A stretch of 59,059 nucleotides of DNA from Planctomycetota bacterium. Lineage in GTDB: Bacteria > Planctomycetota > PLA2 > JAEUHO01. Under the pieces are notes generated by a model. The model was not told the origin of the DNA. It saw only the letters and a list, made by a program, of their open reading frames with translations, and searched no databases. Positions 1 through 9,187 of the stretch are shown one piece after another. Numbering within the stretch: position 1 is the stretch's first letter; each line of letters starts with the position of its first letter. The position numbers and the translations under genes were made by a program. Location of the stretch: the NCBI GenBank assembly GCA_029259775.1, contig JAJDEN010000031.1, forward strand, positions 1-59,059, in the 5' to 3' direction.

Positions 1-174
1 GCGAACTGTAGTGGATAATCGCTGGGGGCCCCGGTCTTTGCCGGCCTCATGTTGGAGCGAAGATGTCCAGGCGACGAGGAGAGGACGTGACCTCACGCCA
101 GCCGGGGCCACCCTGCGCCGGACGTCCTTGAATCAAGAGCCCAGGTCGCCCTACGGTGAGATCCAGGAGCAACC

Positions 175-495
175 ATGGAACCGGACCTCACGCCCTACAC
201 ATCCGTCACGCCGGAACTCGAGGAGGCGGAGCGCGCTGTGTTTCTTGCTGCCTTGAGCGAGGTGACGGAGGAGGACCAGGCGATCGCCCTCGCCTGGGTC
301 CAGCAGTTCCAGAGAACTCGCGGCGTCATGCAACTCGCGCTGGCAGGGATCATCCTGCCGGGTGTCGAGGATGGCGAAGTGGGCTTTCAGCTTGTCGAAG
401 AGTTCGATGAGGAGGGGCTGGAGCGGATAGTGCAGGCGGGCTTGGTCGTTGAGGACGAGGACGGCCCTGGCTTCGACGACCCCACGCGCAACTAG
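175..495 (+). CDS. Small acidic protein of unknown function
   Basis: A 106-residue protein starting at ATG 175 with an AGGAG ribosome-binding site just upstream. It has no signal peptide or membrane span. It is rich in Glu and Asp and ends in an acidic stretch; a central Leu/Val-rich stretch could form helices. I do not recognise a family. It lies 87 bases upstream of the GspC-like gene on the same strand, so the two may be cotranscribed. Codon use (G/C at third positions) and the clean start support a real gene; the function is unknown. Confidence 0.6.
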   Translation: MEPDLTPYTSVTPELEEAERAVFLAALSEVTEEDQAIALAWVQQFQRTRGVMQLALAGIILPGVEDGEVGFQLVEEFDEEGLERIVQAGLVVEDEDGPGFDDPTRN

Positions 496-582
496 TCATG
501 GGGCAGGCGGGCCCCGTTCCGAGCCGATGCCCTCGGGCTGGCGGTCTGGGCGCCAGGGGCACGGGGTGCTAGGCTCGCCGTC

Positions 583-1455
583 ATGCCGCACCCGCGCACG
601 ATCCGCGCCTGGCTCCGACGGGGCAACTACGTTCTCGTCCTCCTGCTGGTCGTAGCAGCGGCGACCACGTTCCCCGTCGAGCCTGAGCAGGCGCCGCCTC
701 TCGCCTACGGACGGGGCGAGAACGCGCGGGACGTTTCAGCGATCGTCACGCGGCCGGTCGAAGATCTCACCCGCCTCCTGGCCCTGGTGCATCGGTTCCA
801 CCCGCACCATGAAGCTCCGTTGCGCACGGCTCCCCAGGCGCCCACAGGCGCCACGCGGCTGCCGCTCCGTGCCTTTCAAGTCGCGATGGTCGTGAGGCTC
901 GGGCCCGGCCGAGACACGCTGATGCTCAAGTCCAAGGACCCCTCCCGGGCGGAGGCCTACTTCCTTCGCGGGAGGGAGCCGGATGGGGACGCCAGGGTCC
1001 TCAGGAGCCGCTACGAGGGCAACTACGGCTACTTCCTCGTCCAGCGCGGCGAGGAGTCCTTCGAGTTCAAGCACCGTTTCGATGAGCCCGCACGGGGCAG
1101 CACGGTCCGGCCTCTTCGCGCGGCGCCGGTCGTCGCGGCGCTCAGCACACCCAGCGCAAGCAGTCCGGCGCGCACCGGCTCGACGGCCGCTTCCGGCACG
1201 ACACTCAAGGGCCTGCCGTTCTTCGGACGCGGTGGCGCTGTCGTTGGCTTCCGCGTCACGGGCGTTCGTCCCGGGAGTTGGGCTACCCGCTTGGGACTCA
1301 AGCCCGGGGATGTGATCAAGGCGGCCGGTCCACAGAAGGTGAGAGATGCCGCCGCGTTCAGGAGTCGCCTGGCCAGCGGATGGAAGCCGAGCGACCTCGT
1401 CGTCGAGCGTGGGTTGGGCGCTAGGCGGGCAACGCTCACGCTGCGCGGTATCTAG
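583..1455 (+). CDS. Inner-membrane PDZ protein, GspC-like
   Basis: A 290-residue protein with a short basic N-terminus, one membrane span (about residues 14-31) and a C-terminal PDZ domain (about residues 205-290) carrying the typical G-LKPGDVI carboxylate-binding-region motif. A TM anchor, a variable periplasmic domain and a terminal PDZ domain is the layout of GspC, the type II secretion clamp protein that links the inner-membrane platform to the secretin. No other Gsp gene is visible here, so it is an orphan or works with genes outside the window. The middle (residues 60-190) may correspond to the homology region but is too divergent to be sure. Alternatives are a PDZ-containing protease adaptor or a regulatory membrane protein. 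The following 211 bases to the next gene show no clear feature. Confidence 0.55.
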   Translation: MPHPRTIRAWLRRGNYVLVLLLVVAAATTFPVEPEQAPPLAYGRGENARDVSAIVTRPVEDLTRLLALVHRFHPHHEAPLRTAPQAPTGATRLPLRAFQVAMVVRLGPGRDTLMLKSKDPSRAEAYFLRGREPDGDARVLRSRYEGNYGYFLVQRGEESFEFKHRFDEPARGSTVRPLRAAPVVAALSTPSASSPARTGSTAASGTTLKGLPFFGRGGAVVGFRVTGVRPGSWATRLGLKPGDVIKAAGPQKVRDAAAFRSRLASGWKPSDLVVERGLGARRATLTLRGI

Positions 1456-1666
1456 CGGATATCCGCTGATGGCGAGTGCATAGATCCTGGCGGGGGACGT
1501 TCGACTGTCTGACTCTCAGCGCACTCTCAAGAGTTCTCCACAATCGCGGCACAGCACGCAGGGGCTGAGCATCCTGCGCGCGATCTTCCCCGTTGACCGT
1601 GCGTCTCGATGTGTCTAGCGTCGCCATAGGCAATGGCCGTAGACGTGTCGCTGCTGGGGAGATGAA

Positions 1667-2806
1667 ATGACTCGACGGATCCGTGCGTATGTTCCCTTCG
1701 TCGTCGTAACGGCCATCGCCCTCGGGGCCGCGCTGCTCACGGCCAACCCCACGGGCTTGCAGGCCGACCTCACGGACCTTGGCAGCAAGATCCCGTCCGT
1801 CCGAAAGTCGGCCATCGACAAGCTCTCCAAGGGCAGCGGAACCGTCCGGGCGTTGCTCTTGGACGAACTCGATTCCGATCGCTCGGCCCTGACGAAGGCC
1901 AGCATCGCGGTAGTCGTGAAGACCCTGGGCGTCACGAACTCGAACGCCAGCGTCCTCAAGACCTGCCTGGAGAGCCGTGACGCTGCCACCCGCCACGCGG
2001 CCATCGGCATCCTGGCCACAACCAAGCGCGGTGACCTTGCGCGCATCAGCCTAGGACGCATCCTCTCCGACACGGGCGAGGCGGCTGCCCTGCGATGCGG
2101 CGCGGCCATCGCGCTGGGCTCAGGCGGCCCCTCCGCCCGTGACGCCCTGCTTGACGCCGTCCGCGATGAGAAGGCGCCTTCCAGCGTGACGTCTGCGGCC
2201 ATGCGCGCACTCGCTGCCTGTTCGGACAAGGGCGCCAAGGACATCAAGGGGATCGTCGATGATGCCAAGGCGGACCAGGGCCGCCGCGAGGAGGCCGTGC
2301 GCGCCCTGGCAGCCGACGGCTCCAAGGGCCCTGATCTCCTGAAGGTGACGGCGGCTTCACCGACGGCCTGGCTGCGCCAGAGCGCGATCGAAGCTCTCGC
2401 TTCCACCGGCCAGAACTCCTACGCGGCCACGATCGCGCCGGCCCTTGCCGACCCGGTCGCGTCCGTGCGCCTCGCCGCTCTGCGCGGGGTCATCGACACC
2501 AAGGGCGAGAAGACCTACCGCGCCGGGATTGCGGCCCTGTTCGCGGACGCCGACGCGCGCGTCCGCGGCCTGGCCGCCAGAAGCGTAGGCCGTAGCAGCG
2601 GCGACATCGCGGCCAACGTCCAGGCAGTGCTCCTCGCCTTGTTGGGCGACGCAAGCTTCCACGTCCGCTACGAGGCAGCCCTGGCGCTCCTCGCCCACGG
2701 CAACAAGGGAGGGCTTGCCACGATGCAGGCCGACGCCGTCTCCCTCAACCAGTCACAAGCCGCCCAAGCGCGCCACGCCGCCGCGCGCATCCAAGGCCTC
2801 AAGTAG
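1667..2806 (+). CDS. Secreted HEAT-repeat protein
   Basis: A 379-residue protein with an N-terminal signal peptide (basic MTRRIR, then a hydrophobic core to about residue 25). The rest consists of repeated two-helix units of about 30-38 residues with the HEAT signature of Ala-rich helices and recurring D-VR, A-A-L patterns, for example near residues 250-290. HEAT solenoids bind proteins or act as scaffolds; no catalytic residues are evident. The ATG at 1667 follows GGGAGA. The gene is 24 bases upstream of the propeller-like gene and probably shares its operon. It belongs to a set of exported HEAT-like proteins in this window (34830, 48573, 52455). Confidence 0.75.
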   Translation: MTRRIRAYVPFVVVTAIALGAALLTANPTGLQADLTDLGSKIPSVRKSAIDKLSKGSGTVRALLLDELDSDRSALTKASIAVVVKTLGVTNSNASVLKTCLESRDAATRHAAIGILATTKRGDLARISLGRILSDTGEAAALRCGAAIALGSGGPSARDALLDAVRDEKAPSSVTSAAMRALAACSDKGAKDIKGIVDDAKADQGRREEAVRALAADGSKGPDLLKVTAASPTAWLRQSAIEALASTGQNSYAATIAPALADPVASVRLAALRGVIDTKGEKTYRAGIAALFADADARVRGLAARSVGRSSGDIAANVQAVLLALLGDASFHVRYEAALALLAHGNKGGLATMQADAVSLNQSQAAQARHAAARIQGLK

Positions 2807-2830
2807 GGCTCCGTGGGAAAGGTGCAACCG

Positions 2831-3886
2831 ATGTCATCCAAGCGCAAGAACGAGACCCTCGAGACCACAGCCTCCCGGAAGGGAGGCTTCGGCAAGCTGA
2901 CCGTGCTGCTGCTGACGGCGTACGTGCTGTTCTGCATGGTGCTGACCGGGCCCGTTGCTCCAGGTGAAGCGGCCACGATTCCCAGCGGTGTCAACACCAC
3001 GGACACCGTCTTCCGTGACGACATGACGGCGGGCTACGTCCTGGGTTCCGGGACCAGCACAGTCACGGTGGTGGATCCAGCCAACGGCCAGGTTCTCTTC
3101 GCGATCCCGCTGACTGGTATCCCTGCCAACACGGCGATCGACATCGACTGGAACAAGAGCGCTCAGCGCATCTTCGTGAGCTGCAACAACGGCATGATCC
3201 TGAGCGTGGATCCCGCGACGAGCACGTTCGTTGTCCACGCCAACATGCCCGCGAACAACTACACGATCGGCTGCGCTGAGAACTGGACGACGGCTGCCAC
3301 GTTCGGCTGGGCCGTGGACGCAAACACAAACTGGCTCCACCAGATTCTCAACAACGGCACCATCGTGGCGGTGGGGGCGATCCCGATCGGCGCCAACGTC
3401 GAACTGGCCGAGAAGCGGTGGTACGGCGGTGCGCCGACAGCGCAGGACGGGTTCCTTCTCGGGCTCGGTATCGCAGCAGGCACAGGCTTCACGAACGTGG
3501 ACGTGTTCGACCGTGCGACGTGGCTGTTTGCGCCCGTGGCGGCGTGGAACGCGGGGCCGGCCAACGCAACAGGCATCGCAACGATCAAGGGACCGGACGC
3601 CTACATCTCCGCGAACGCTCCGGCGGGTGGATTGCCTGGATACCTGCTGCACTTGAACCTCGCGACGAATGTCTTCACGCCTGCGGCGACGCATACGTTC
3701 GCTGCCGAGACGACCTTCGACGTGGCTTCGGCCGGCATCTTCGTCACCGTACTCACGAATGGAGTGGGTGGCGGCTCCCGCATCCAACTCTTCGACATGG
3801 GAGACCCGACGATCCCGATGCTCGCTGGCTACCAGCCCGCCAGCGCCACGGCACCCGGCGGCGGAATGGCTACCGGCGGAGGGTGA
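2831..3886 (+). CDS. Exported propeller-like protein; N-terminal part of RHS protein?
   Basis: A 351-residue protein from ATG 2831 (an in-frame GTG at 2813 is also possible; GGGAAAGG favours 2831). A Lys/Arg-rich start is followed by one membrane span or uncleaved signal (about residues 25-45). The remainder has repeated beta-rich segments with aromatic and Gly/Asn turns, like the blades of a beta-propeller. The gene ends in a Gly-rich run at a TGA (3884-3886). The same frame then stays open straight into the RHS gene with no other stop, and the first residues after the TGA look like one more blade. The RHS part lacks a signal peptide of its own, which this part would supply. The two may therefore be one protein interrupted by a single stop codon. 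I see no enzymatic motif. Confidence 0.65.
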   Translation: MSSKRKNETLETTASRKGGFGKLTVLLLTAYVLFCMVLTGPVAPGEAATIPSGVNTTDTVFRDDMTAGYVLGSGTSTVTVVDPANGQVLFAIPLTGIPANTAIDIDWNKSAQRIFVSCNNGMILSVDPATSTFVVHANMPANNYTIGCAENWTTAATFGWAVDANTNWLHQILNNGTIVAVGAIPIGANVELAEKRWYGGAPTAQDGFLLGLGIAAGTGFTNVDVFDRATWLFAPVAAWNAGPANATGIATIKGPDAYISANAPAGGLPGYLLHLNLATNVFTPAATHTFAAETTFDVASAGIFVTVLTNGVGGGSRIQLFDMGDPTIPMLAGYQPASATAPGGGMATGGG

Positions 3887-3916
3887 GGCTGCCCCGACCC
3901 GTCGTCAGGTGACGAC
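3884..3916 (+). other. In-frame TGA followed by an AGGT-loop hairpin
   Basis: TGA 3884-3886 is the only stop between the propeller-like ORF and the RHS ORF, which are in the same frame. Twenty bases downstream begins a perfect 6-bp stem (GTCGTC 3901-3906 pairing with GACGAC 3911-3916) with loop AGGT (3907-3910). Bacterial SECIS elements lie at a similar distance from UGA, and the E. coli fdhF hairpin has an AGGU-containing loop, so Sec recoding or readthrough is conceivable. A plain nonsense mutation, a sequencing error or two genuinely separate genes are the simpler readings. No selenocysteine genes are in the window. Confidence 0.4.
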
Positions 3917-3925
3917 CTTCTTTCG

Positions 3926-6900
3926 ATGTACGCAGCCGCTGGCCAGAACGCCGAGTCGTACGACTTCATGAGCAACCAGGACGCGATGGTGGACACCACA
4001 GCGAACACGATCTCGGCGATCGGAAACGAACCGCTTGGCACAATCGGGCACGCGCAAGAGACGTACACAGTCGAGGCCGTGATCTGCACGGACTGCCCGC
4101 CGGAGGAGAACATCGGCCGCGGCGTGGCCGGCGGCGCAGACATCAACCTGCAATCGAGCAGTTCCGGCATGGTCCAGTACGCCACGGGCGAGGAGGTCAA
4201 GCCCGTCCCGCTATTCACTGTGCCCGGTGTCGGCCTCGATCTTCCCGTGATCCTCACCTACCGCTCAAGGCGCGACTACGACTATCGCTACGGCCAGGGA
4301 TGGTTCCTGAACCATGACGTGCGCTTGCGGACCGAGGGCAATGGCGACAAGACGTACCTCAACGGCATGGGGCGCTCCGACACGTACGTACTACAGCCCG
4401 GCGGCAGCTACCTCCCGCCCGTTCACTACGACACGAACATGACTGTCGGGGCAACGACGACCATCACCAACCGGTTTGGCGTTGTCAGTGCCTTCGACGC
4501 CCAGGGCTACCGGACGAGCGTCACGGACCGCTACGGCAACCAGATCCAGTACACCTGGCAGAACGACAAGCTCATCACGATCACGGACACGCTGGGACGG
4601 ACGTACTCGCTCGTCTACGACCCGCAGGGCCGCCTCTCCAGCATCACGGACTTCGGCGCGAGGACGTGGTCCTTCCGCCACGACTACCTGGGGCAGCTCC
4701 GCCGCATCCGCACGCCGGCCTCAACCCAGTTCGCAACGGGCCGAGACCTCTGGTTCTCTTACTCGGGCAATCACGCGCAGCCGAGGTTCCGCAGCAACCT
4801 CATCCACTGCTGGAACGCGCGCGGTCAGATCAAGCAGACGCTCTTCTACGACAACAACGACATGGTCTACCAGGAGGACATCGGGCCGGGCTCGTATGGC
4901 TTCTCCTACGACGTGCCGAACAGCGTGACGACCGTGACGGACCAGAGCGGCAACGTTGTGAAGTGGACCTTCGGCATGTACGCCGTGCCGACGAAGATTG
5001 AGGAACTGACCAAGGGCCTGCGCTTAGGCGAGCCGACGAGCTACATCACGACCTACACGATCGGCGCGAACGGCCTCCCGGTCACGAAGGTGCTCCCCAA
5101 GGGCAACCGCGTGGACATGACCTACGACGCGAGCCTCAACCTCACGGAGCGGCGCTACAAGGAGACCAACACGCCCTCGAATGGGCCCACCGACATCGTC
5201 TGGCAGCATCAGTACGGCGGAGCCTTCAGCCAGCGTACACAGACGATCGACCCACGCGGGAACGTCACGATGTTCACCGTGGACGGATGGGGGAATACGA
5301 CCCAGATCCAGCGGCCAACGGTCAGCAGCCCGGCGACCCAGAACATCACGGAGAACTTCTCATACGACGCGAGCGGTCGCGTTACCAGTGCGGCCGATGG
5401 GGAGGGCAGAACGGTCCAGTTCGCCTACCACACGACAGGAAGCCAGGCTGGCTACCTACAGTCCGTCACGCGAGATCCGCTCGGCTTGGCGCTGGTCACG
5501 AGCTTCGCCTACGACCAGTTCGGCAACATCACCTCCGTGACGGACCCGAAGGGCAACGTGGCCACGATCACCGTGGACGCGGAGAACTACCCCACAGAGG
5601 TGAAGGCTCCGACGCCCTTCAACTACCGGAGGCAGTTCACGTACGACGCGGATCGAAACGTCACCCGCGTCGAGGTCGAGAACATCGATCGCAAGGGCGC
5701 GGTAGACGCGACCACCCCGTGGATCCCGACGACCATGACCTACAACGAGGTCAACTGGCTGTTGAGCCGGGTACAGAAACTGACCGCCACGACCTCGGCA
5801 ACGACGGCCTACGCCTACGACGACAGCGGCTACCTGACCCGCGTTGCCTTCCCCGAGGGCAACGAGCAGACGATCGAGTACGACGAGCGCCTGCTGGTCT
5901 TCAAGGCAACCCAAGGTGCTGGAGCGGCAGAGGCCGCGACGGTGCGCTACGACTACGACGACAATGGGAATCTGGTCACGTTCACGGATGGCCGAAGCAA
6001 CGCCACGGCCTTCGAGTACGACCTGTTCGACCGCCGCACGAAGACGACGACCCCGCTCAATCATTACGTCAGCTATGCCTACGACGCATCGAGCAACCTT
6101 ACCGGGGTCTCGGCCTACGACTCGGCGGCGATGCTCCTGGCCGCATCGACGCGCCACTACGACGAGATTGATCGCATGTGGAAGGTCGTCCGCAATCGGT
6201 TTGGCCTGGGCCTGACGGCGTCCACACCCACCACGACCATCACCCGCGACAGGGGGCACTTGGTGACCACGGTCACGGACCCGCTGAGCAACGCCTCGAC
6301 CTACACGTATGACCTCGCCGGGCGGAGGCTGACTGGTGCGGACACCATCGGCAACAAGGCGACGTACACCTACGACGCCAATGGCAACGTCACGAAGGTG
6401 ACGGACCTCCAGATCCCCGCTACTGGCCCCACCGAGACATTCGTGACGGACTTCGTCTACGACGAGCTCAATCGGCTCAAGACGCAGAAGGAGGTCGATC
6501 GCCTGAATGCGAGCAACGTCCTCTCGACGTCGTTTGAGTACGACAGCAGGAACAACCTGAGCTTCCGCACAGACGCCGAGGGCAACCCCGTCCGCTGGAC
6601 CTACGACCTCGCAAGTCGGCTCCTCAAGAACGAGAGGGCGCTTCAGTTCGGCCCCGCCATCGATCAGTTCACCCAGTCGATCGACGAGACGTTTGAGTAC
6701 GACGATAACCACCGGCTCCGCAAGGTCACCGACGACAACTTCAATGCCACGACCTACGACTACGACCAGCTCGATCGGCGCACCAAGACGACCTACGCCG
6801 ACACGAAGTTCGTGAGTTGGACCTACGACAAGGCACACAACGTTGCGACGCGCACGGATCAGAACGGGTCGGTCGTCACGAACACCTGGGACGTGAGCGA

Positions 6901-9031
6901 CCGCCTGACCACGCGCGGCATCTCGCTCGGCACAGGCGTCCAGGGCACGACGCTGGAGACGTACACGTACGACGGTCTGGATCGGATGCTCTCGGCCATC
7001 GACAACGACTACCAGGTCGAGTTCACCTACGACAGCGTGAACAACCTGCTGCGCGAGCGCCAGGGCTACACGGCGTCGGGTCAGGAGAAGTGGAAGCTTG
7101 TGCAGACGAGCTATACCGATGCAGGGTCGGTCTCGAGTGTCAACTACCCGAGCGCCTACAACTTCTCGCACACCCGCGACTCGATCTATCGCCTGACGGC
7201 GATCTGGGATCCGCTGGCCCAGGCCAACGTGGCGAGCTTCTCCTGGCAGGGAGCGAGTCGTCTCAAGCAGACCAACAACCAGAATGGCACGGTTACGGAG
7301 TACACCTACGACGGCTTCCGCCGGACGAAGACCATCGACCATCTGCTTGCCGGGGGCGGCAGTCTGCACAAGTTCGACTACCTCTACGACAAGGCGCACA
7401 ACCGCCGCAGCGAGCAGAACACGTTCTCGACAACGTGGATTGCGACGCTCCCGACAGCCGTCCAGAACTTCCTGACGCCCCGCAACGGCAAGGGGGACGT
7501 GTACGCCTACGACAAGGCCTACCGGATGGTGGACGCTCGCTACGACGTCGCGAACCCGGCGGCGGAGGTTGCGACTCCGGGCAGCCAGGTCTTCGCGAAG
7601 CTCGTTCAGTACACGCTTGACGGTGTCGGGAATCGGAGCCAGACGCAGACCACGCCCCCGACGCCGGCCACTACGGTGACCTACGCTTCAGACGTCGTGA
7701 ACCAGTACACGACGCTGGGCGGCGCCACGCGCGTCCACGACAGCAACGGGAACCTCACGGACGACGCGACCGACCTCTTCGTCTACGACTACAAGAACCG
7801 GCTCGTGGAGGTGAAGCTCAAGTCCTCGGGTGCGAGCATCGCGACGTACAAGTACGACGCGCTTGGACGGCGTGTGGAGAAGGCGCTGAACGCAGGCGCT
7901 ACGACGCGCTACGTCCTGGACGGCCAGCAGGTCATCGAGGAGTACGACGGGGCGAACGTCTGGCAGGCGGCCTACATCTACGAGGACGGCATCGACCGGC
8001 CGCGCGCGATGGACCGGGCGGACGTCTCGGACGTGAACGGAAACAGCAATACGACAGAGGTGCTGCGGTTCCACTATCACCAGAACGTGTTGTCCAGCAC
8101 GTCAGAGATGACGCAGCCGACGGGCGCCGTGGTGGAGTGGGTGACGTATGACGTCTACGGCGCGGCGACCGTCCGTGACAAGGGCGGAGCGATCGTGGCT
8201 CAAAGCGCGGTGGGCAACCCGCTCCTGTACACAGGCCGTGAGTACGACGGCGAGAGCGGGAAGTACTTCTACCGGGCACGGACGTACAACCCGGTGGCCG
8301 GGCGGTTCTTGCAGCGGGACCCGCTGGGCTACGTGGATGGGATGGGTCTGTACGAATACGTGCGCTCAAGGCCTGCCGTGTTCAGGGACCCAAGCGGGAA
8401 GTTTGGCATGTCCGGTCTGCCCGTGCCCGCCAAACTACTGGGTTGGCTGATGAAGGAGAACGAGGAGTTCCTTGACACCATTGAGGGCAGCTTGTTCTCG
8501 TACGACAAGTGGGCGAGCTTCATTCGGTGGCTGAACAGGAGGTACCATATCTGCACAGAGCACGGGGTGGAATACCGCCGACCGCACCCCCTCGAGACTG
8601 AGAATCCCGGCCTAAATGGGCTGGGATACAAGGTAAGCGACCCGCCGCCGGACATACCGCGGACCAAGGAGTGCGAGCACTTTGGCAAGGATGGCTATCC
8701 CCAATGCGGGCCTCCAACTCCGCTGAGTGAGCTAGAGCGAGAGCTTGGGGTCATCGAGCGGAACATTGGCGACCTTGACAAAGCCATTGAAGATGACAAG
8801 AAGACGCTTGCGAACCTCGAGACGCTCCGAGATGCAGCCGAGGCCGCCCCTGCACCAGAAGGTGTGCGCCCGGAGGAGAAGTCCGCCGGGATTGGTTCGA
8901 TGAATGCCGACTTGATCGCCCTGAGGAAGGTCATGAACGAGAAGGGAGCAGACCGGGCACGAAAGGTCGAAGCGGCAAACAAGAAGATTGGGGAAATCAG
9001 CGCGCTGAAGAAGCAACTGGGCAAGAAGTGA
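3926..9031 (+). CDS. RHS/YD-repeat protein with coiled-coil C-terminal tip
   Basis: A 1,701-residue protein dominated by about 1,300 residues of YD repeats (recurring YD-N-G or YD-L-R units) that in this family build a hollow beta-shell enclosing a C-terminal cargo. The N-terminal part (about residues 60-150) resembles the entry domain of RHS proteins. The core ends with the RHS-associated block including GRFLQRDPLGY and a second R-D-PSG motif near residue 1490, the usual boundary before the variable tip. The tip of about 210 residues has a Trp/Tyr/His/Cys-rich section and then a long Lys/Glu coiled coil to the end; I recognise no toxin family. The ATG at 3926 has only a weak, distant AGGTG, and the frame is open upstream to TGA 3884, so this may not be the true start. 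No immunity gene is obvious downstream. Confidence 0.9.
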   Translation: MYAAAGQNAESYDFMSNQDAMVDTTANTISAIGNEPLGTIGHAQETYTVEAVICTDCPPEENIGRGVAGGADINLQSSSSGMVQYATGEEVKPVPLFTVPGVGLDLPVILTYRSRRDYDYRYGQGWFLNHDVRLRTEGNGDKTYLNGMGRSDTYVLQPGGSYLPPVHYDTNMTVGATTTITNRFGVVSAFDAQGYRTSVTDRYGNQIQYTWQNDKLITITDTLGRTYSLVYDPQGRLSSITDFGARTWSFRHDYLGQLRRIRTPASTQFATGRDLWFSYSGNHAQPRFRSNLIHCWNARGQIKQTLFYDNNDMVYQEDIGPGSYGFSYDVPNSVTTVTDQSGNVVKWTFGMYAVPTKIEELTKGLRLGEPTSYITTYTIGANGLPVTKVLPKGNRVDMTYDASLNLTERRYKETNTPSNGPTDIVWQHQYGGAFSQRTQTIDPRGNVTMFTVDGWGNTTQIQRPTVSSPATQNITENFSYDASGRVTSAADGEGRTVQFAYHTTGSQAGYLQSVTRDPLGLALVTSFAYDQFGNITSVTDPKGNVATITVDAENYPTEVKAPTPFNYRRQFTYDADRNVTRVEVENIDRKGAVDATTPWIPTTMTYNEVNWLLSRVQKLTATTSATTAYAYDDSGYLTRVAFPEGNEQTIEYDERLLVFKATQGAGAAEAATVRYDYDDNGNLVTFTDGRSNATAFEYDLFDRRTKTTTPLNHYVSYAYDASSNLTGVSAYDSAAMLLAASTRHYDEIDRMWKVVRNRFGLGLTASTPTTTITRDRGHLVTTVTDPLSNASTYTYDLAGRRLTGADTIGNKATYTYDANGNVTKVTDLQIPATGPTETFVTDFVYDELNRLKTQKEVDRLNASNVLSTSFEYDSRNNLSFRTDAEGNPVRWTYDLASRLLKNERALQFGPAIDQFTQSIDETFEYDDNHRLRKVTDDNFNATTYDYDQLDRRTKTTYADTKFVSWTYDKAHNVATRTDQNGSVVTNTWDVSDRLTTRGISLGTGVQGTTLETYTYDGLDRMLSAIDNDYQVEFTYDSVNNLLRERQGYTASGQEKWKLVQTSYTDAGSVSSVNYPSAYNFSHTRDSIYRLTAIWDPLAQANVASFSWQGASRLKQTNNQNGTVTEYTYDGFRRTKTIDHLLAGGGSLHKFDYLYDKAHNRRSEQNTFSTTWIATLPTAVQNFLTPRNGKGDVYAYDKAYRMVDARYDVANPAAEVATPGSQVFAKLVQYTLDGVGNRSQTQTTPPTPATTVTYASDVVNQYTTLGGATRVHDSNGNLTDDATDLFVYDYKNRLVEVKLKSSGASIATYKYDALGRRVEKALNAGATTRYVLDGQQVIEEYDGANVWQAAYIYEDGIDRPRAMDRADVSDVNGNSNTTEVLRFHYHQNVLSSTSEMTQPTGAVVEWVTYDVYGAATVRDKGGAIVAQSAVGNPLLYTGREYDGESGKYFYRARTYNPVAGRFLQRDPLGYVDGMGLYEYVRSRPAVFRDPSGKFGMSGLPVPAKLLGWLMKENEEFLDTIEGSLFSYDKWASFIRWLNRRYHICTEHGVEYRRPHPLETENPGLNGLGYKVSDPPPDIPRTKECEHFGKDGYPQCGPPTPLSELERELGVIERNIGDLDKAIEDDKKTLANLETLRDAAEAAPAPEGVRPEEKSAGIGSMNADLIALRKVMNEKGADRARKVEAANKKIGEISALKKQLGKK

Positions 9032-9187
9032 GTGCAGGGGCAAGCGGCGCTGGCGCGGCACGCGACGATCGGGCTCCGCCCGAGCCGCGCGGCCATGTCG
9101 CGAGGACGGTCTCTGGCCTCCAGCGGGTGTAGGCTAGACCTCTCGTCCTGTGGTGCCGCCGCGCAGCCCCTGGCTGAGGAGAGGAAC

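Noticed and set aside
5456..7399. 647-codon open frame on the minus strand
   Set aside because: Entirely antisense to the RHS YD-repeat gene; Val/Arg/Asp-rich composition is what the repeat codons give in reverse. The plus-strand gene is certain.
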